A stretch of DNA of 50,017 nucleotides from Aequorivita todarodis (GTDB lineage: Bacteria > Bacteroidota > Bacteroidia > Flavobacteriales > Flavobacteriaceae), in NCBI RefSeq assembly GCF_028561335.1, contig NZ_JAQQTG010000044.1, forward strand, positions 1 to 50,017, given 5' to 3'. The translations under genes were made by a program, and so were the position numbers. The notes under the pieces are model-generated. The model did no database searches. It saw nothing but the letters and a program-made list of their open reading frames with translations, and was not told the origin of the DNA. This document shows, piece by piece, positions 1 through 9,191 of this stretch. Positions within the stretch are counted from its first letter, which is position 1; each line of letters starts with the position of its first letter.

Positions 1-51
1 TGTTGGTTGTAGGATTGAAAATTGGTATTCATATCTTTGATTGTCAGTACT

Positions 52-82
52 TAAAGATAAAAAATAACCAATTTTTAAGCAA
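52..82 (-). promoter_or_regulatory. Bacteroidota-type promoter reading left out of the window
   Basis: On the minus strand there is TTG (80-82), a 20-nt spacer and TATCTTTA (52-59). This matches the TTG-N19/20-TAnnTTTG promoter pattern of Bacteroidota except for the last base. It would start a transcript leaving the window on the left, downstream of rpsA. The gene it serves is not visible. A plus-strand TATCTTTG also occurs at 32-39 without a well-spaced TTG. The rest of positions 1-97 shows nothing else. Confidence 0.4.
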
Positions 83-97
83 GCTTTTTAATAGAAA

Positions 98-124
98 AAG
101 CCGCCCCAGGTTTTGAGACGGCTT
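98..124 (-). terminator. Rho-independent terminator of rpsA
   Basis: Read on the minus strand, AAGCCGTC pairs with GGCGGCTT around a short loop and is followed by a T run. It lies about 25 nt beyond the rpsA stop codon, in the right orientation for that gene. Confidence 0.8.
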
Positions 125-149
125 CCTTCATTATTTATAAATGCAACGA

Positions 150-2003
150 TTATTTTTTACCGTCCATTTTGTCTTTAAGCTCTTGCAATTTTGCATTGGC
201 ATCACCAAGGGTTGGTTTTGCTTCCTCAGATTCCTGAGCTTGCTTTTTTGCTGCGGCTTTTACAATCTTCGCTTCTTCCTCTTTGTGGATTACCATATGT
301 GAAGCAACCACTTTCTTGAATTCCTTGTTGAACTCAATAATTTGGAATTCGGCCTCATCACCTTTCTTCAACATAGAACCATCTTCTTTTTCAAGGTGAC
401 GGCTGGGTACGAAAGCTACGATATCATCGTTGAATTTTACGGTGGCGCCTTTGTCAACTACCTCGTCAATAGTGGCAGTGTGCTTGGTTCCAACGGCAAA
501 TTCGTCTTCGTATTTATCCCAAGGATTCTCTTCAGTCTGTTTGTGACCTAAACTAAGTTTACGGCCTTCAACGTCCAATTCCAATACAACCACTTCTAGT
601 TCATCACCAATGTTAGTGAATTCACTTGGGTGCTTGATTTTCTTGGTCCAAGAAAGATCGCTAATGTAGATAAGACCGTCAATACCTTCTTCAAGTTCAA
701 CAAAAACACCGAAATTGGTAAAGTTGCGAACAATACCTTTGTGGCGTGAACCAACTGGGTATTTTTTAGTAATATCGGTCCATGGATCTGGCGTCATTTG
801 CTTGATACCAAGGCTCATTTTGCGCTCTTCCTTATCCATTGTAAGGATTACCGCTTCCACCTCGTCACCAACATTTACGAAATCCTGAGCGCTGCGCAAG
901 TGCGTGCTCCAAGACATTTCGCTAACGTGGATAAGACCTTCAACACCTTCAGCAACCTCGATAAACGCACCGTAGTCTGCAATAACAACTACTTTACCTT
1001 TTACTTTGTCACCAACCTTCAACTCTTCTCCAAGCGCTTCCCATGGGTGAGGATTCAATTGCTTAAGACCTAATTGGATACGTGTTTTATCTTCATCAAA
1101 ATCAAGAATTACAACGTTCAATTTCTGATCAAGTTCAACGATCTCGTTCGGGTGGTTGATACGTGACCAAGAAAGGTCTGTAATGTGAACAAGTCCATCA
1201 ACACCACCAAGGTCAACAAATACTCCGTAAGAAGTGATATTTTTAACAACACCTTCAAGTACTTGACCTTTTTCAAGTTGGCCGATGATTTCTTTTTTCT
1301 GCTCTTCAATATCCGCTTCAATAAGCGCTTTGTGCGAAACAACAACGTTTTTGAATTCGTGATTGATCTTAACCACTTTGAACTCCATTGTTTTACCAAC
1401 GTAAACGTCGTAGTCACGGATTGGTTTAACGTCAATTTGCGAACCTGGCAAGAAAGCCTCGATACCAAAAACATCTACGATCATACCACCTTTTGTGCGG
1501 CATTTTACGTATCCATTTACGATAGTACCTTCGTCGTGGGCGGCGTTTACACGGTCCCAAGCCTTAATGGTTCTAGCTTTACGGTGGCTAAGAATTAACT
1601 GACCTGTGCTGTCCTCACGAACGTCGATCAATACTTCTACCTTGTCACCAACTTTTAAATCTGGATTGTAACGGAATTCGTTCAACGAAACAACGCCTTC
1701 ACTCTTCGCGTTAATGTCGATGATTGCGTCACGGTCTGTGATGTAAACCACTTTTCCTTCCACAACCTCGTCGTCAAGGGTGTCAACGAAATTCTCTGCT
1801 ACCAGTTTTTCGAATTCCTCAAGCTTACCATCGTCGATTGGGTCAATTCCCTCTTCGTAGTTGTGCCAGTTGAATTCCTTTAGAAATTTTTCAGGATTGC
1901 TTTCCTTTAGGGAAACTTCCCTTTGAGGTTTTGTAGTTTCCTCGGTTTGTGCCACGGCAGTATCTTCTACCTGCATTTCTTCTTTGTTTGCTTTATCAGC
2001 CAT
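150..2003 (-). CDS. rpsA: 30S ribosomal protein S1
   Basis: Ribosomal protein S1 helps the 30S subunit bind and unfold mRNA, which matters in Bacteroidota because most mRNAs lack a Shine-Dalgarno sequence. The 617-residue product has six S1 (OB-fold) repeats at about 80-142, 158-226, 245-315, 329-402, 416-489 and 503-580. Repeats 3 to 5 are the most canonical, with the G-x-V/A-F-V/I-E/D-L motif followed by GLIHVSEMSW-type ends. An acidic N-terminal extension (1-60) and a Lys/Glu/Ala-rich tail (about 580-617) flank them. The ATG at 2003 opens MADKANKEEM. The gene is monocistronic, with its own promoter about 165 nt upstream and its own terminator. Confidence 0.97.
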   Translation of the reverse strand: MADKANKEEMQVEDTAVAQTEETTKPQREVSLKESNPEKFLKEFNWHNYEEGIDPIDDGKLEEFEKLVAENFVDTLDDEVVEGKVVYITDRDAIIDINAKSEGVVSLNEFRYNPDLKVGDKVEVLIDVREDSTGQLILSHRKARTIKAWDRVNAAHDEGTIVNGYVKCRTKGGMIVDVFGIEAFLPGSQIDVKPIRDYDVYVGKTMEFKVVKINHEFKNVVVSHKALIEADIEEQKKEIIGQLEKGQVLEGVVKNITSYGVFVDLGGVDGLVHITDLSWSRINHPNEIVELDQKLNVVILDFDEDKTRIQLGLKQLNPHPWEALGEELKVGDKVKGKVVVIADYGAFIEVAEGVEGLIHVSEMSWSTHLRSAQDFVNVGDEVEAVILTMDKEERKMSLGIKQMTPDPWTDITKKYPVGSRHKGIVRNFTNFGVFVELEEGIDGLIYISDLSWTKKIKHPSEFTNIGDELEVVVLELDVEGRKLSLGHKQTEENPWDKYEDEFAVGTKHTATIDEVVDKGATVKFNDDIVAFVPSRHLEKEDGSMLKKGDEAEFQIIEFNKEFKKVVASHMVIHKEEEAKIVKAAAKKQAQESEEAKPTLGDANAKLQELKDKMDGKK

Positions 2004-2134
2004 TTGTTTGTAAAATTGATTTTTGGGATTTCCGCCTTCGCGAAAATGAAAAAACCAATGCTTTGTATTCTGCGCTGTTACAAGATTTTACTGCGACTAT
2101 CCCACAGAAGGGTTTGTTTTGTTTTGTTTCAATT

Positions 2135-2163
2135 CCTCTTATTCTTGACTCGTCGCTAAGAGG
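2135..2163 (-). promoter_or_regulatory. Hairpin at the 5' end of the rpsA leader
   Basis: CCTCTTA (2135-2141) and TAAGAGG (2157-2163) form a perfect 7-bp inverted repeat. It sits where the predicted rpsA transcript starts, so the RNA would begin with a stem-loop. The rest of the leader to the start codon at 2003 is about 130 nt and contains an unstructured CAAAA-repeat tract. S1 represses its own mRNA in E. coli; similar control here is inference. Confidence 0.4.
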
Positions 2164-2167
2164 GGCG

Positions 2168-2197
2168 CAAAAATACTATTTCTCTTTTGATTTTCAA
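2168..2197 (-). promoter_or_regulatory. rpsA promoter
   Basis: On the minus strand, TTG (2195-2197), a 19-nt spacer and TATTTTTG (2168-2175) match the Bacteroidota consensus perfectly. The implied start site near 2161 gives a leader of about 158 nt, unusually long for this window. Confidence 0.7.
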
Positions 2198-2239
2198 AAC
2201 TTTAAATAAATTGTTCTTTAAAGTTTTCATAAATTTATT

Positions 2240-2267
2240 TTGACTGATACTCATCTATTTAACTTTG
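2240..2267 (+). promoter_or_regulatory. Promoter of the META-domain lipoprotein gene
   Basis: TTG (2240-2242) and a perfect -7 element TAACTTTG (2260-2267) precede the ATG at 2295. The spacer is 17 nt, two shorter than usual. It is divergent from the rpsA promoter. Confidence 0.45.
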
Positions 2268-2294
2268 TTTATTCAAATTGAAACAAAACTACTT

Positions 2295-2981
2295 ATGAAA
2301 TTTCTACTTACCATCTTTCTTTCAGCCCTAGCATTGAGCACTTGCGAAAATAAATCTTCAGAAAAAAATGCGGAAACAATCCTGTATGTAAACAGTTCCA
2401 AAGTGGAATGTACGGGCGTTGGCAAAATGCAATGTCTGCAAATACAGGAATCTGAAACCTTAAAACTAAACGATTGGAAAAATTTCTACGGAAACATTGA
2501 AGGTTTTGAATATGAGCCCGGCTATATTTATAAACTCTCCGTGAAAAAGGAAATGCTGGACCCAGCTACCGTGCCTACCGATGCTTCAACTTTGAAATAT
2601 TCCTTGGTAAAAGTGATAGAAAAAAACTTAGATGAAAAAATGCGCCTCCACGATATTTGGGCGCTAAAGGCAATGAATGGCGAGGCTATTGACAGTGATA
2701 ATTTCCAAAAACAACCAGTTTTGGAAATTCATTTAAACGAAATGAAAATCTTCGGAAACGACGGCTGCAACACTATGTTTGGCGCAATTCAGGAATTGGA
2801 CGATCAAAACATAAACTTCGGAGCGATGGGCGGCACCAAAATGGCCTGCCCAAATATGGCCCTTTCCTCAGAATATACTGCCGCACTAGGAAAAACCAAA
2901 ACCTATAAACTTGAGGGTTTACAATTATATTTTTATGATGCTGACGGAAATGAATTATTGAAATTTCAAAAAGTAGATTAA
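2295..2981 (+). CDS. Lipoprotein with DUF4377 and META domains
   Basis: Predicted cell-envelope lipoprotein of 228 residues with no known enzymatic activity. The start is the ATG at 2295, not an upstream frame extension, because it opens a signal sequence with a candidate lipobox ending at Cys17 (LSTC; Thr at -1 is slightly off consensus). After the signal, a DUF4377-type domain is recognisable from the V-x-C-x-G-V-G-x-M-Q-C-L pattern and the later IEGFEYEPGYIY motif. The C-terminal half is a META (HslJ-like) domain: W-L/A-L-x-x-M-N-G near 120, then GNDGCN and the GxMxxTKMACPN-type motif with paired cysteines. Such proteins are linked to stress or antibiotic tolerance in some bacteria, but the role here is unknown. 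It stands alone between divergent and convergent neighbours. Confidence 0.85.
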   Translation: MKFLLTIFLSALALSTCENKSSEKNAETILYVNSSKVECTGVGKMQCLQIQESETLKLNDWKNFYGNIEGFEYEPGYIYKLSVKKEMLDPATVPTDASTLKYSLVKVIEKNLDEKMRLHDIWALKAMNGEAIDSDNFQKQPVLEIHLNEMKIFGNDGCNTMFGAIQELDDQNINFGAMGGTKMACPNMALSSEYTAALGKTKTYKLEGLQLYFYDADGNELLKFQKVD

Positions 2982-3082
2982 ATTTTTAGAATTTAAATAT
3001 TTCTTATAAAATGATAAAATAAAGTATAATCCATCGTGGCGAATTCATTTTCCATATATCCACATATCTAAAGTACAAATAT

Positions 3083-3268
3083 TCAATATCTTATAAAAGC
3101 AGTAAGAATTATTCCTAATCCTATAATAATTGCTCCAATTCCAGCGGTTTGCAATTTGAAGGATAAACCACCTTCCTTTTTACGCTTTCTTAAGCTGTTA
3201 TAATAATTGATTAAACTAAAGCCAATTATAATTAGTAATATTCCAATAACTAATTTAACAACTATCAT
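3083..3268 (-). CDS. Small two-helix membrane protein
   Basis: A 61-residue hypothetical protein with two predicted membrane helices (about 3-22 and 41-58) joined by a short basic loop (SLRKRKKEGG). The ATG at 3268 is preferred to the TTG two codons upstream. It lies 19 nt beyond the parC stop in the same direction and is probably read through from topoisomerase IV transcripts. I recognise no family. The basic loop suggests both termini lie outside the cytoplasm. Confidence 0.6.
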   Translation of the reverse strand: MIVVKLVIGILLIIIGFSLINYYNSLRKRKKEGGLSFKLQTAGIGAIIIGLGIILTAFIRY

Positions 3269-3287
3269 TATCAATAATAATTAATAT

Positions 3288-5963
3288 TTAAAATAATAGC
3301 CCCTGCCCGCCTTCATCGGTTTTGGAACCATTTGGATCTTCTTCCGTCAGCTTATCGGAATCATCATTTGAAGCCATGTCCTCCTCATCCACAACATCAA
3401 TTTCCTCGGGCTCTATAGTTGCTGGCGGCTCGTAAGGCAAAGGTTCCATCGTGTTGATTTCCAAAACTTTTTCCTTTGTAAGCTGGTTGCCCATTGCGCC
3501 GATTCCTTTTATTGAAATGAATTCCTCCAGATTTAATTCCATATTTTCCTCGCGCTCCTGTCCTCTTTTTTTTGCAAAGACCACTTCGGCCATCGGACGG
3601 TAATCGGTAAATATTTTTTCTAAATACGAGTTTGGATGATCGGTAATAATGGTTTCTTCCTTATCAGGGTTTTCTATCAAGAAACGCTTCACATAAAATA
3701 ATTCTTTTTCGCCTTCCCAATAAATGGCGCTTAACGGTTTTTTTGGATCCCATTTTTCAAGAATTATCATATCGTCATCAAATCGAAGCTGAAGATCGGG
3801 AACCACTGTTTTTACAACACCGCTTTGTTTCACGATCAGTAACCTATCCTCTTTTCTGAACTCGCCCAAAAGTTCCCCGCGTTCGTCAACATTCAATCGC
3901 TGCACCGAATCGTCAAACCATATTTTACGCGGCTTTAGCGTTGAAAGGCCTTTCTCTTTCAACTCAATTTTTTTGATAGAATATTTGGTAACAATATTTC
4001 CTTTGGAATTTCTTCCCTTCACCAGCTGATCTGCAAAATCGAGGTCGAATTTCAGCTTTTTAATACTTCCGCTTTGGCGCAGATAAATGGTTACAACTTC
4101 CGCTTCTCCGTTCGGATTGGCCGTAAAATAAAGCACTTTGGAACCTTTGGTTCCGTTGGTCATATCGTATTCCTTGTCGCGGGTGATGGAAGTTACGGCA
4201 AAGCGCTTCACATAATTTGCGCCGCGGGCACCATCGCGGTAAATCATATTGTAAATAGTGCGCTTGTCCTTCTTTTTGAAAACCGCCACGTGGATTATAT
4301 TTTTTCCCACAAAAGTTTTGGCGTCCACTTTTGTTACCATCATAGTTCCGTCCTCGGTGAAAACGATAATGTCGTCAATATCGCTGCAATCGGTGACGTA
4401 TTCATCGCGCTTTAAGCTGGTGCCCACAAAACCTTCCTCGCGGTTTACGTAGAGTTTTGTGTTTCTGATTACCACCTTTGTAGCCTCAATATCATCAAAA
4501 GTCCTAATTTCGGTTTTGCGCTCTTTTCCTGCGCCGTAATCCTTTTTCAGCCTTTTGAAATAATCTATGGCATACTCAATCAAATGTGCTAAGTGATGCT
4601 TTATTTGAGCTATGCTATCTTCCAATGCCTCAATCTTTTGCTGCGCCTTGTCAATATCGAATTTTGAAATACGTTTGATTCGAATTTCAGTCAAACGCAC
4701 AATATCCTCTTCGGTTACGGCGCGCTTTAAATGCTGAATATGTGGCTGCAGCCCTTTGTCAATTGCGGCAATTACACCTTCCCAAGTTTCCTCTTCCTCT
4801 ATATCGCGATAAATTCTGTTTTCAATAAAAATTCTTTCAAGCGAAGCAAAATGCCACTGCTCCTCCAATTCATCCAATTGTATTTCGAGTTCGCTTTTCA
4901 GCAGTTCCACCGTGCGGTCGGTACTTACGCGAAGCATTTCCGAAACCCCAACGAACAACGGTTTGTTATCCTCAATTACACAACCCAATGGCGAAATAGA
5001 TGTTTCGCAAGCAGTGAAGGCATACAGGGCATCAATGGTTTTATCGGGCGAAATGCCGCTGGGCAAATGGATCTGGATTTCCACTTCGGCAGCAGTGTTA
5101 TCCTCTATCTTTTTAATTTTTATCTTCCCTTTATCATTCGCTTTCAGAATAGTGTCAATCAGCGATGACGTATTGGTGCCAAAGGGAATTTCAGTAATTA
5201 CAAGCGTATTTTTGTCAAGTTGGTTTATGCGCGCCCGGCTACGGATTTTTCCGCCGCGCATCCCATCGTTGTAATCGGCCACATCCATCAATCCGCCCGT
5301 TGGGAAATCTGGATAGATCGTAAACTTTTTGCCCTGCAAATGCTTGATGGAAGCATCAATAAGTTCAATAAAATTATGCGGAAGGATTTTGGTGGAAAGT
5401 CCCACTGCGATTCCCTCTCCGCCTTGGTTCAAAAGCAACGGGAATTTAACCGGAAGGTTGATTGGCTCTTTTCTACGGCCATCATACGAGGCTTGCCAGC
5501 GGGTAACTTTTGGATTGTAAACCACGTCCAAGGCAAACTTTGAAAGCCGTGCCTCAATATATCGTGAAGCGGCGGCGCTATCGCCCGTTAAAATATTTCC
5601 CCAGTTTCCTTGGGTGTCGATGAGCAAATCTTTTTGCCCAATCTGCACCATCGCATCGGCAATACTCGCGTCCCCGTGCGGGTGGTACTGCATGGTATGC
5701 CCAACGATGTTAGCAACTTTGTTGTAGCGCCCATCGTCCAAATCTTTCATGGACTGCATAATGCGACGCTGTACAGGCTTAAAACCGTCCTCAATAGCAG
5801 GCACGGCACGTTCCAGGATTACGTAGCTGGCGTAATCCAAAAACCAGTCGCGGTACATACCGGTAACCTTTTTTATGGTGTCGCCGGAGGTATCGTCGTT
5901 TAAGCCCAAATAGTCGGGGCCTGTGTTTTGTTGTTCTTCGTTATTGTTGAGTTCGTCACTCAT
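3288..5963 (-). CDS. parC: DNA topoisomerase IV subunit A (GyrA-like)
   Basis: The 891-residue breakage-reunion subunit of a type IIA topoisomerase; with ParE it decatenates daughter chromosomes. The winged-helix and tower region spans about 30-480, with the catalytic tyrosine at Tyr135 in AASRYIEARL. The quinolone region HPHGDASIADAM runs 94-105. A coiled-coil stretch (about 430-470) precedes the C-terminal beta-pinwheel-like region, and the protein ends in an acidic tail. Where E. coli GyrA has Ser83, this sequence has Ala99 followed by Ser100. Adjacency to parE and the lack of a canonical GyrA-box favour ParC over GyrA. Transcribed with parE across a 172-nt gap holding two hairpins. Confidence 0.93.
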   Translation of the reverse strand: MSDELNNNEEQQNTGPDYLGLNDDTSGDTIKKVTGMYRDWFLDYASYVILERAVPAIEDGFKPVQRRIMQSMKDLDDGRYNKVANIVGHTMQYHPHGDASIADAMVQIGQKDLLIDTQGNWGNILTGDSAAASRYIEARLSKFALDVVYNPKVTRWQASYDGRRKEPINLPVKFPLLLNQGGEGIAVGLSTKILPHNFIELIDASIKHLQGKKFTIYPDFPTGGLMDVADYNDGMRGGKIRSRARINQLDKNTLVITEIPFGTNTSSLIDTILKANDKGKIKIKKIEDNTAAEVEIQIHLPSGISPDKTIDALYAFTACETSISPLGCVIEDNKPLFVGVSEMLRVSTDRTVELLKSELEIQLDELEEQWHFASLERIFIENRIYRDIEEEETWEGVIAAIDKGLQPHIQHLKRAVTEEDIVRLTEIRIKRISKFDIDKAQQKIEALEDSIAQIKHHLAHLIEYAIDYFKRLKKDYGAGKERKTEIRTFDDIEATKVVIRNTKLYVNREEGFVGTSLKRDEYVTDCSDIDDIIVFTEDGTMMVTKVDAKTFVGKNIIHVAVFKKKDKRTIYNMIYRDGARGANYVKRFAVTSITRDKEYDMTNGTKGSKVLYFTANPNGEAEVVTIYLRQSGSIKKLKFDLDFADQLVKGRNSKGNIVTKYSIKKIELKEKGLSTLKPRKIWFDDSVQRLNVDERGELLGEFRKEDRLLIVKQSGVVKTVVPDLQLRFDDDMIILEKWDPKKPLSAIYWEGEKELFYVKRFLIENPDKEETIITDHPNSYLEKIFTDYRPMAEVVFAKKRGQEREENMELNLEEFISIKGIGAMGNQLTKEKVLEINTMEPLPYEPPATIEPEEIDVVDEEDMASNDDSDKLTEEDPNGSKTDEGGQGLLF

Positions 5964-5968
5964 ATTAA

Positions 5969-5988
5969 TTTCCCGCGAAAGCGGGAAT
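5969..5988. repeat. REP-like CCCGC hairpin upstream of parC
   Basis: ATTCCCGC-GAAA-GCGGGAAT is a perfect 8-bp stem with a GAAA loop on the plus strand (TTTC on the minus). It ends 5 nt before the parC start codon on the minus strand, so the parC mRNA would carry it directly upstream of its AUG. Similar CCCGC hairpins are common between flavobacterial genes in my memory; a related one is at 16,690. Confidence 0.6.
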
Positions 5989-6023
5989 CTTTTTGGTTAT
6001 TCCTTATTTTTTATTCTTTGCGT

Positions 6024-6067
6024 CCTCTGCGTCTTCGCGGTAATCTTTCACCGCAGAGACGCAGAGG
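6024..6067. repeat. Long imperfect inverted repeat between parE and parC
   Basis: Two 18-nt arms (6024-6041 and 6050-6067), built around CCTCTGCGTCT, pair at 16 of 18 positions with an 8-nt loop. It would form a strong hairpin in the parE-parC mRNA. It resembles the 'CTCTGCGTC' type of intergenic repeat and the related long hairpin at 21,851. Confidence 0.65.
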
Positions 6068-6135
6068 CCTCAGAGGTTTTTTGTAATGCACGCGATAAAT
6101 CGCGAGCCTACTGCCAACTGTGACTGAACACTTTT

Positions 6136-7986
6136 TTATTCCTCCACCCTATCAAGTTCCACCTTCAAATTATCAATAATAAACTCCTGCCTGTCCGGCG
6201 TGTTTTTTCCCATATAAAAGGAAAGCAGTTCCTCAATACTCATCGATTTATCAAGCATCACGGGATCCAAGCGAATGTCGTTGCCAATAAAATGCACAAA
6301 CTCATCCGGCGAAATTTCACCCAAACCTTTAAAGCGGGTTATTTCAGGTTTTGGTTTTAGCTTTTCTATTGCGGCTACCCTTTCCTCTTCGGAATAGCAA
6401 TAAATGGTTTCCTTTTTGTTCCGAACGCGGAATAGCGGCGTTTGCAAAATATACAAATGACCTTCCTTTATCAATTCAGGGAAAAACTGAAGGAAAAACG
6501 TAATGAGCAACAATCGAATATGCATTCCGTCCACATCGGCATCTGTGGCGATTACGATGTTGTTGTACCGCAGATCCTCCATTGAATCCTCAATGTTCAA
6601 CGCGGCTTGCAACAGGTTGAATTCCTCATTTTCGTAAACGATTTTTTTGGTCATTCCGTAGGTGTTCAACGGTTTCCCACGAAGTGAAAAAACGGCCTGC
6701 GTATTTACATCGCGGCTTTTGGTGATGCTTCCGCTCGCGGAATCTCCCTCGGTGATAAACAAAGTAGATTCCAGATTTCGTTCGTTTTTAACATCGCCTA
6801 AATGCACCCGGCAATCGCGCAGTTTTTTATTGTGAAGACTGGCTTTTTTCGCGCGGTCCTTCGCCAGTTTTCGGATGCCGCTCAACTCTTTTCGCTCGCG
6901 TTCGGCCTGTACTATTTTGCGTTGAATGGCATCCGCCGTCTCGGGATTTTTATGCAGGTAATTGTCGAGCTGGGTTTTTACGAAATCGTTTATAAACGTT
7001 CGCACCGTTGGCAGATCGCCGCCCATATCGGTTGAGCCGAGCTTGGTTTTTGTCTGGCTTTCAAAAACCGGCTCCATTACTTTGATGCTGATTGCCGAAA
7101 CGATGGACTTCCGCACATCGCTGGCATCGTAGTTTTTGTTGTAAAATTCGCGCACCGTCTTTACCAAAGCTTCGCGGAAGGCCGCCAAATGCGTTCCACC
7201 CTGGGTTGTGTTCTGTCCGTTTACAAAACTGTGGTATTCCTCGCTGTACTGGGTCTTGCTGTGGGTAAGTGCTATTTCAATATCATCTCCGCGCAGGTGG
7301 ATTATAGGGTACGCGCTGTCTTCTTCGGAAATGGTCTCCATCAAAAGATCTTTCAATCCATTTTCCGAATAAAACTTTTCGCCGTTAAAATCTATGGTCA
7401 GTCCCGGGTTGAGATAGACGTAGTTTTTTAGCATTTTTTGAACGTATTCCGTACGGTACTTGAAGTTTTTGAAAATGCTTTCGTCGGGAATAAAAACCAC
7501 TTTGGTTCCTTTTCGCTTGGTGGTTTCCTCAACAGCAACATCATTGGTCAGTTCGCCCAAGGAAAATTCAGCCGCCTTCATTTGGTTATCGCGAACGGAT
7601 TCCACCTTAAAAAACGCCGAAAGCGCATTCACGGCTTTGGTACCAACGCCATTCAAACCAACGGATTTCTTAAAGGCACGGCTGTCGTACTTTCCTCCCG
7701 TATTCATTTTTGAAACCACATCGACCACTTTCCCCAATGGAATGCCACGACCATAATCGCGCACTTTTACTTCTTTGTCTTTTATTCGAACCTCGATGGT
7801 TTTCCCAGCGCCCATTACAAATTCATCGATACAGTTATCGATTACCTCTTTCAAAAGAATATAGATGCCGTCATCGGGCGAAGAACCGTCACCGAGCTTC
7901 CCGATATACATCCCCGGGCGCATGCGGATATGTTCCTTCCAGTCGAGCGAGCGTATGTTGTCTTCGGTATATTGTGTTTCGGCCAT
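6136..7986 (-). CDS. parE: DNA topoisomerase IV subunit B (GyrB-like)
   Basis: The ATPase subunit of topoisomerase IV, 616 residues. I chose the ATG at 7986 ([10 protein letters not shown]) because the 18 codons upstream are not family-like. The GHKL ATPase domain shows the catalytic Glu47 in [14 protein letters not shown] (77-85) and the ATP-lid [11 protein letters not shown] (110-120). The transducer follows, then the TOPRIM domain with the EGDSASGS motif and the DADVDGMHI metal motif, and a short C-terminal end. The length is typical of ParE and shorter than E. coli-type GyrB. It heads the parE-parC unit. No perfect consensus promoter was found in the 279-nt region upstream. Confidence 0.95.
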   Translation of the reverse strand: MAETQYTEDNIRSLDWKEHIRMRPGMYIGKLGDGSSPDDGIYILLKEVIDNCIDEFVMGAGKTIEVRIKDKEVKVRDYGRGIPLGKVVDVVSKMNTGGKYDSRAFKKSVGLNGVGTKAVNALSAFFKVESVRDNQMKAAEFSLGELTNDVAVEETTKRKGTKVVFIPDESIFKNFKYRTEYVQKMLKNYVYLNPGLTIDFNGEKFYSENGLKDLLMETISEEDSAYPIIHLRGDDIEIALTHSKTQYSEEYHSFVNGQNTTQGGTHLAAFREALVKTVREFYNKNYDASDVRKSIVSAISIKVMEPVFESQTKTKLGSTDMGGDLPTVRTFINDFVKTQLDNYLHKNPETADAIQRKIVQAERERKELSGIRKLAKDRAKKASLHNKKLRDCRVHLGDVKNERNLESTLFITEGDSASGSITKSRDVNTQAVFSLRGKPLNTYGMTKKIVYENEEFNLLQAALNIEDSMEDLRYNNIVIATDADVDGMHIRLLLITFFLQFFPELIKEGHLYILQTPLFRVRNKKETIYCYSEEERVAAIEKLKPKPEITRFKGLGEISPDEFVHFIGNDIRLDPVMLDKSMSIEELLSFYMGKNTPDRQEFIIDNLKVELDRVEE

Positions 7987-8076
7987 AAGATTTGGTGTAG
8001 GGTTGCTAATATAAATATACGGGAGCACTTGTGAAACCAATACCTCGGAAAGTAATTAACAATAAAGCGAGGGGTT

Positions 8077-8165
8077 TTGTTAGTAAAATCCCCCCCATCC
8101 CTCAAAAGGGGGAAAATCCCCTCCCAACCTCCCCAGAGGGAAGGAGTTTCGCACGAGTTCCCCCT
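8077..8165. repeat. C-rich intergenic repeat
   Basis: This segment is a run of CCCC- and GGGG-bearing blocks such as CCCTCAAAAGGGGG and CCCCTCCC, able to fold into several hairpins. It is unlike neighbouring DNA and resembles a C-rich repeat type that I associate with flavobacterial intergenic regions. Smaller pieces with the same look occur at 9490-9575 and 35,870-35,892. Confidence 0.45.
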
Positions 8166-8212
8166 TCGAACGATAGGAATTGCTAAACTTTTGTGAAGAA
8201 TGAGTATTGTCA

Positions 8213-8243
8213 TTGACTTGTTGGATTACTTTTTATAATTTCA
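8213..8243 (+). promoter_or_regulatory. Possible dnaJ promoter
   Basis: TTG (8213-8215), a 20-nt spacer and TAATTTCA (8236-8243), which has two mismatches to TAnnTTTG, lie 22 nt before the dnaJ ATG. The divergent element is weaker than others in the window. Confidence 0.35.
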
Positions 8244-8264
8244 TCTCACAAATAAAACACCTTA

Positions 8265-9191
8265 ATGGAATTTATAGATTACTACAAAACTCTCGGGCTG
8301 GACAAGAATGCCTCACAGGCCGATATAAAAAAGGCATACAGAAAACTTGCCCGCAAGCTCCATCCCGATTTAAACCCCAATGACAAGGACGCCCAAAAAA
8401 AGTTCCAACAACTGAACGAAGCCAATGAAGTACTGAGCGACCCTGAAAAGCGCAAGAAATACGACCAGTACGGCAAGGATTGGCAACACGCCGATGCCTT
8501 TGAGGAAGCGCGAAAACAACAACAGCAACGTGGCGGCGGCGGTTTTGGAGGCTTTGGCGGTGGTAGGACCTATACAAGCACCGAAGGTTTTGACGAAAGC
8601 CAGTTTTCAGACTTTTTTGAATCGATGTTTGGCGGCGGAGGCTTTGGCCGTGCCGGTGGCAGCCGTAGGCAGACCGCACAGTTTAAAGGGCAGGATTTTA
8701 ACGCAACGCTGCGGTTGAATTTGACCGATGTGCTAAAAAGCCAAAAACAGACGATCAATCTTGGAGAGAAAAAAATCAGGCTGACCATTCCCGCAGGCGT
8801 AGAGGATGGCCAGACCATCAAAATAAAGGGCTACGGCGGCGAAGGGATGAACGGCGGGCCAAAGGGGGATCTCTTTATCACTTTTGAAATTTTCAACAAT
8901 ACACGGTTCAAAAGATTGGAGAGCGACCTGTATTCCAACCAAGAAATTTCACTTTACACTGCCCTTTTGGGCGGCGAGATAACCGTAGAAACCTTAACGG
9001 GAAAAGTGAAGTTGAACGTGAAGCCCGAAACCCAAAACGATACCAAGGTAAAACTGAAAGGCAAAGGGCTGCCTAAATACAAAAAGGAAGGCCAGCACGG
9101 CGATCTGTATATTACTTATAAAATTATTCTCCCGAAAAACCTTTCGGAAAAAGAAAAGGAACTGTTTACTGAACTTTCAAAACTTAGATAA
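8265..9191 (+). CDS. cbpA: CbpA-type DnaJ co-chaperone
   Basis: A 308-residue Hsp40 co-chaperone that stimulates DnaK ATPase activity. The J domain is residues 1-70 with the HPD motif at 33-35. A Gly/Phe-rich linker follows (about 88-137). The C-terminal substrate-binding region (about 138-308) lacks the CxxCxGxG zinc repeats of canonical DnaJ, so this is a class B/CbpA-type protein. Its stop codon shares a base with the next start codon (TAATG at 9189-9193), coupling it to cbpM. That partner supports the CbpA assignment over other J proteins. Confidence 0.92.
   Translation: MEFIDYYKTLGLDKNASQADIKKAYRKLARKLHPDLNPNDKDAQKKFQQLNEANEVLSDPEKRKKYDQYGKDWQHADAFEEARKQQQQRGGGGFGGFGGGRTYTSTEGFDESQFSDFFESMFGGGGFGRAGGSRRQTAQFKGQDFNATLRLNLTDVLKSQKQTINLGEKKIRLTIPAGVEDGQTIKIKGYGGEGMNGGPKGDLFITFEIFNNTRFKRLESDLYSNQEISLYTALLGGEITVETLTGKVKLNVKPETQNDTKVKLKGKGLPKYKKEGQHGDLYITYKIILPKNLSEKEKELFTELSKLR

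Noticed and set aside
1118-1598. Overlapping frames on both strands within rpsA
   Set aside because: They are shadows of a well-conserved ribosomal protein gene with no family resemblance of their own.
3288-8040. Assigning the topoisomerase pair as gyrase (GyrA/GyrB)
   Set aside because: Adjacent B-A gene order, the short B subunit and absence of a clear GyrA-box favour topoisomerase IV, although gyrase cannot be excluded without seeing the other paralogues.
7986-8040. 18-codon N-terminal extension of ParE
   Set aside because: The extension is hydrophobic and unlike the family; the ATG at 7986 gives the canonical start.
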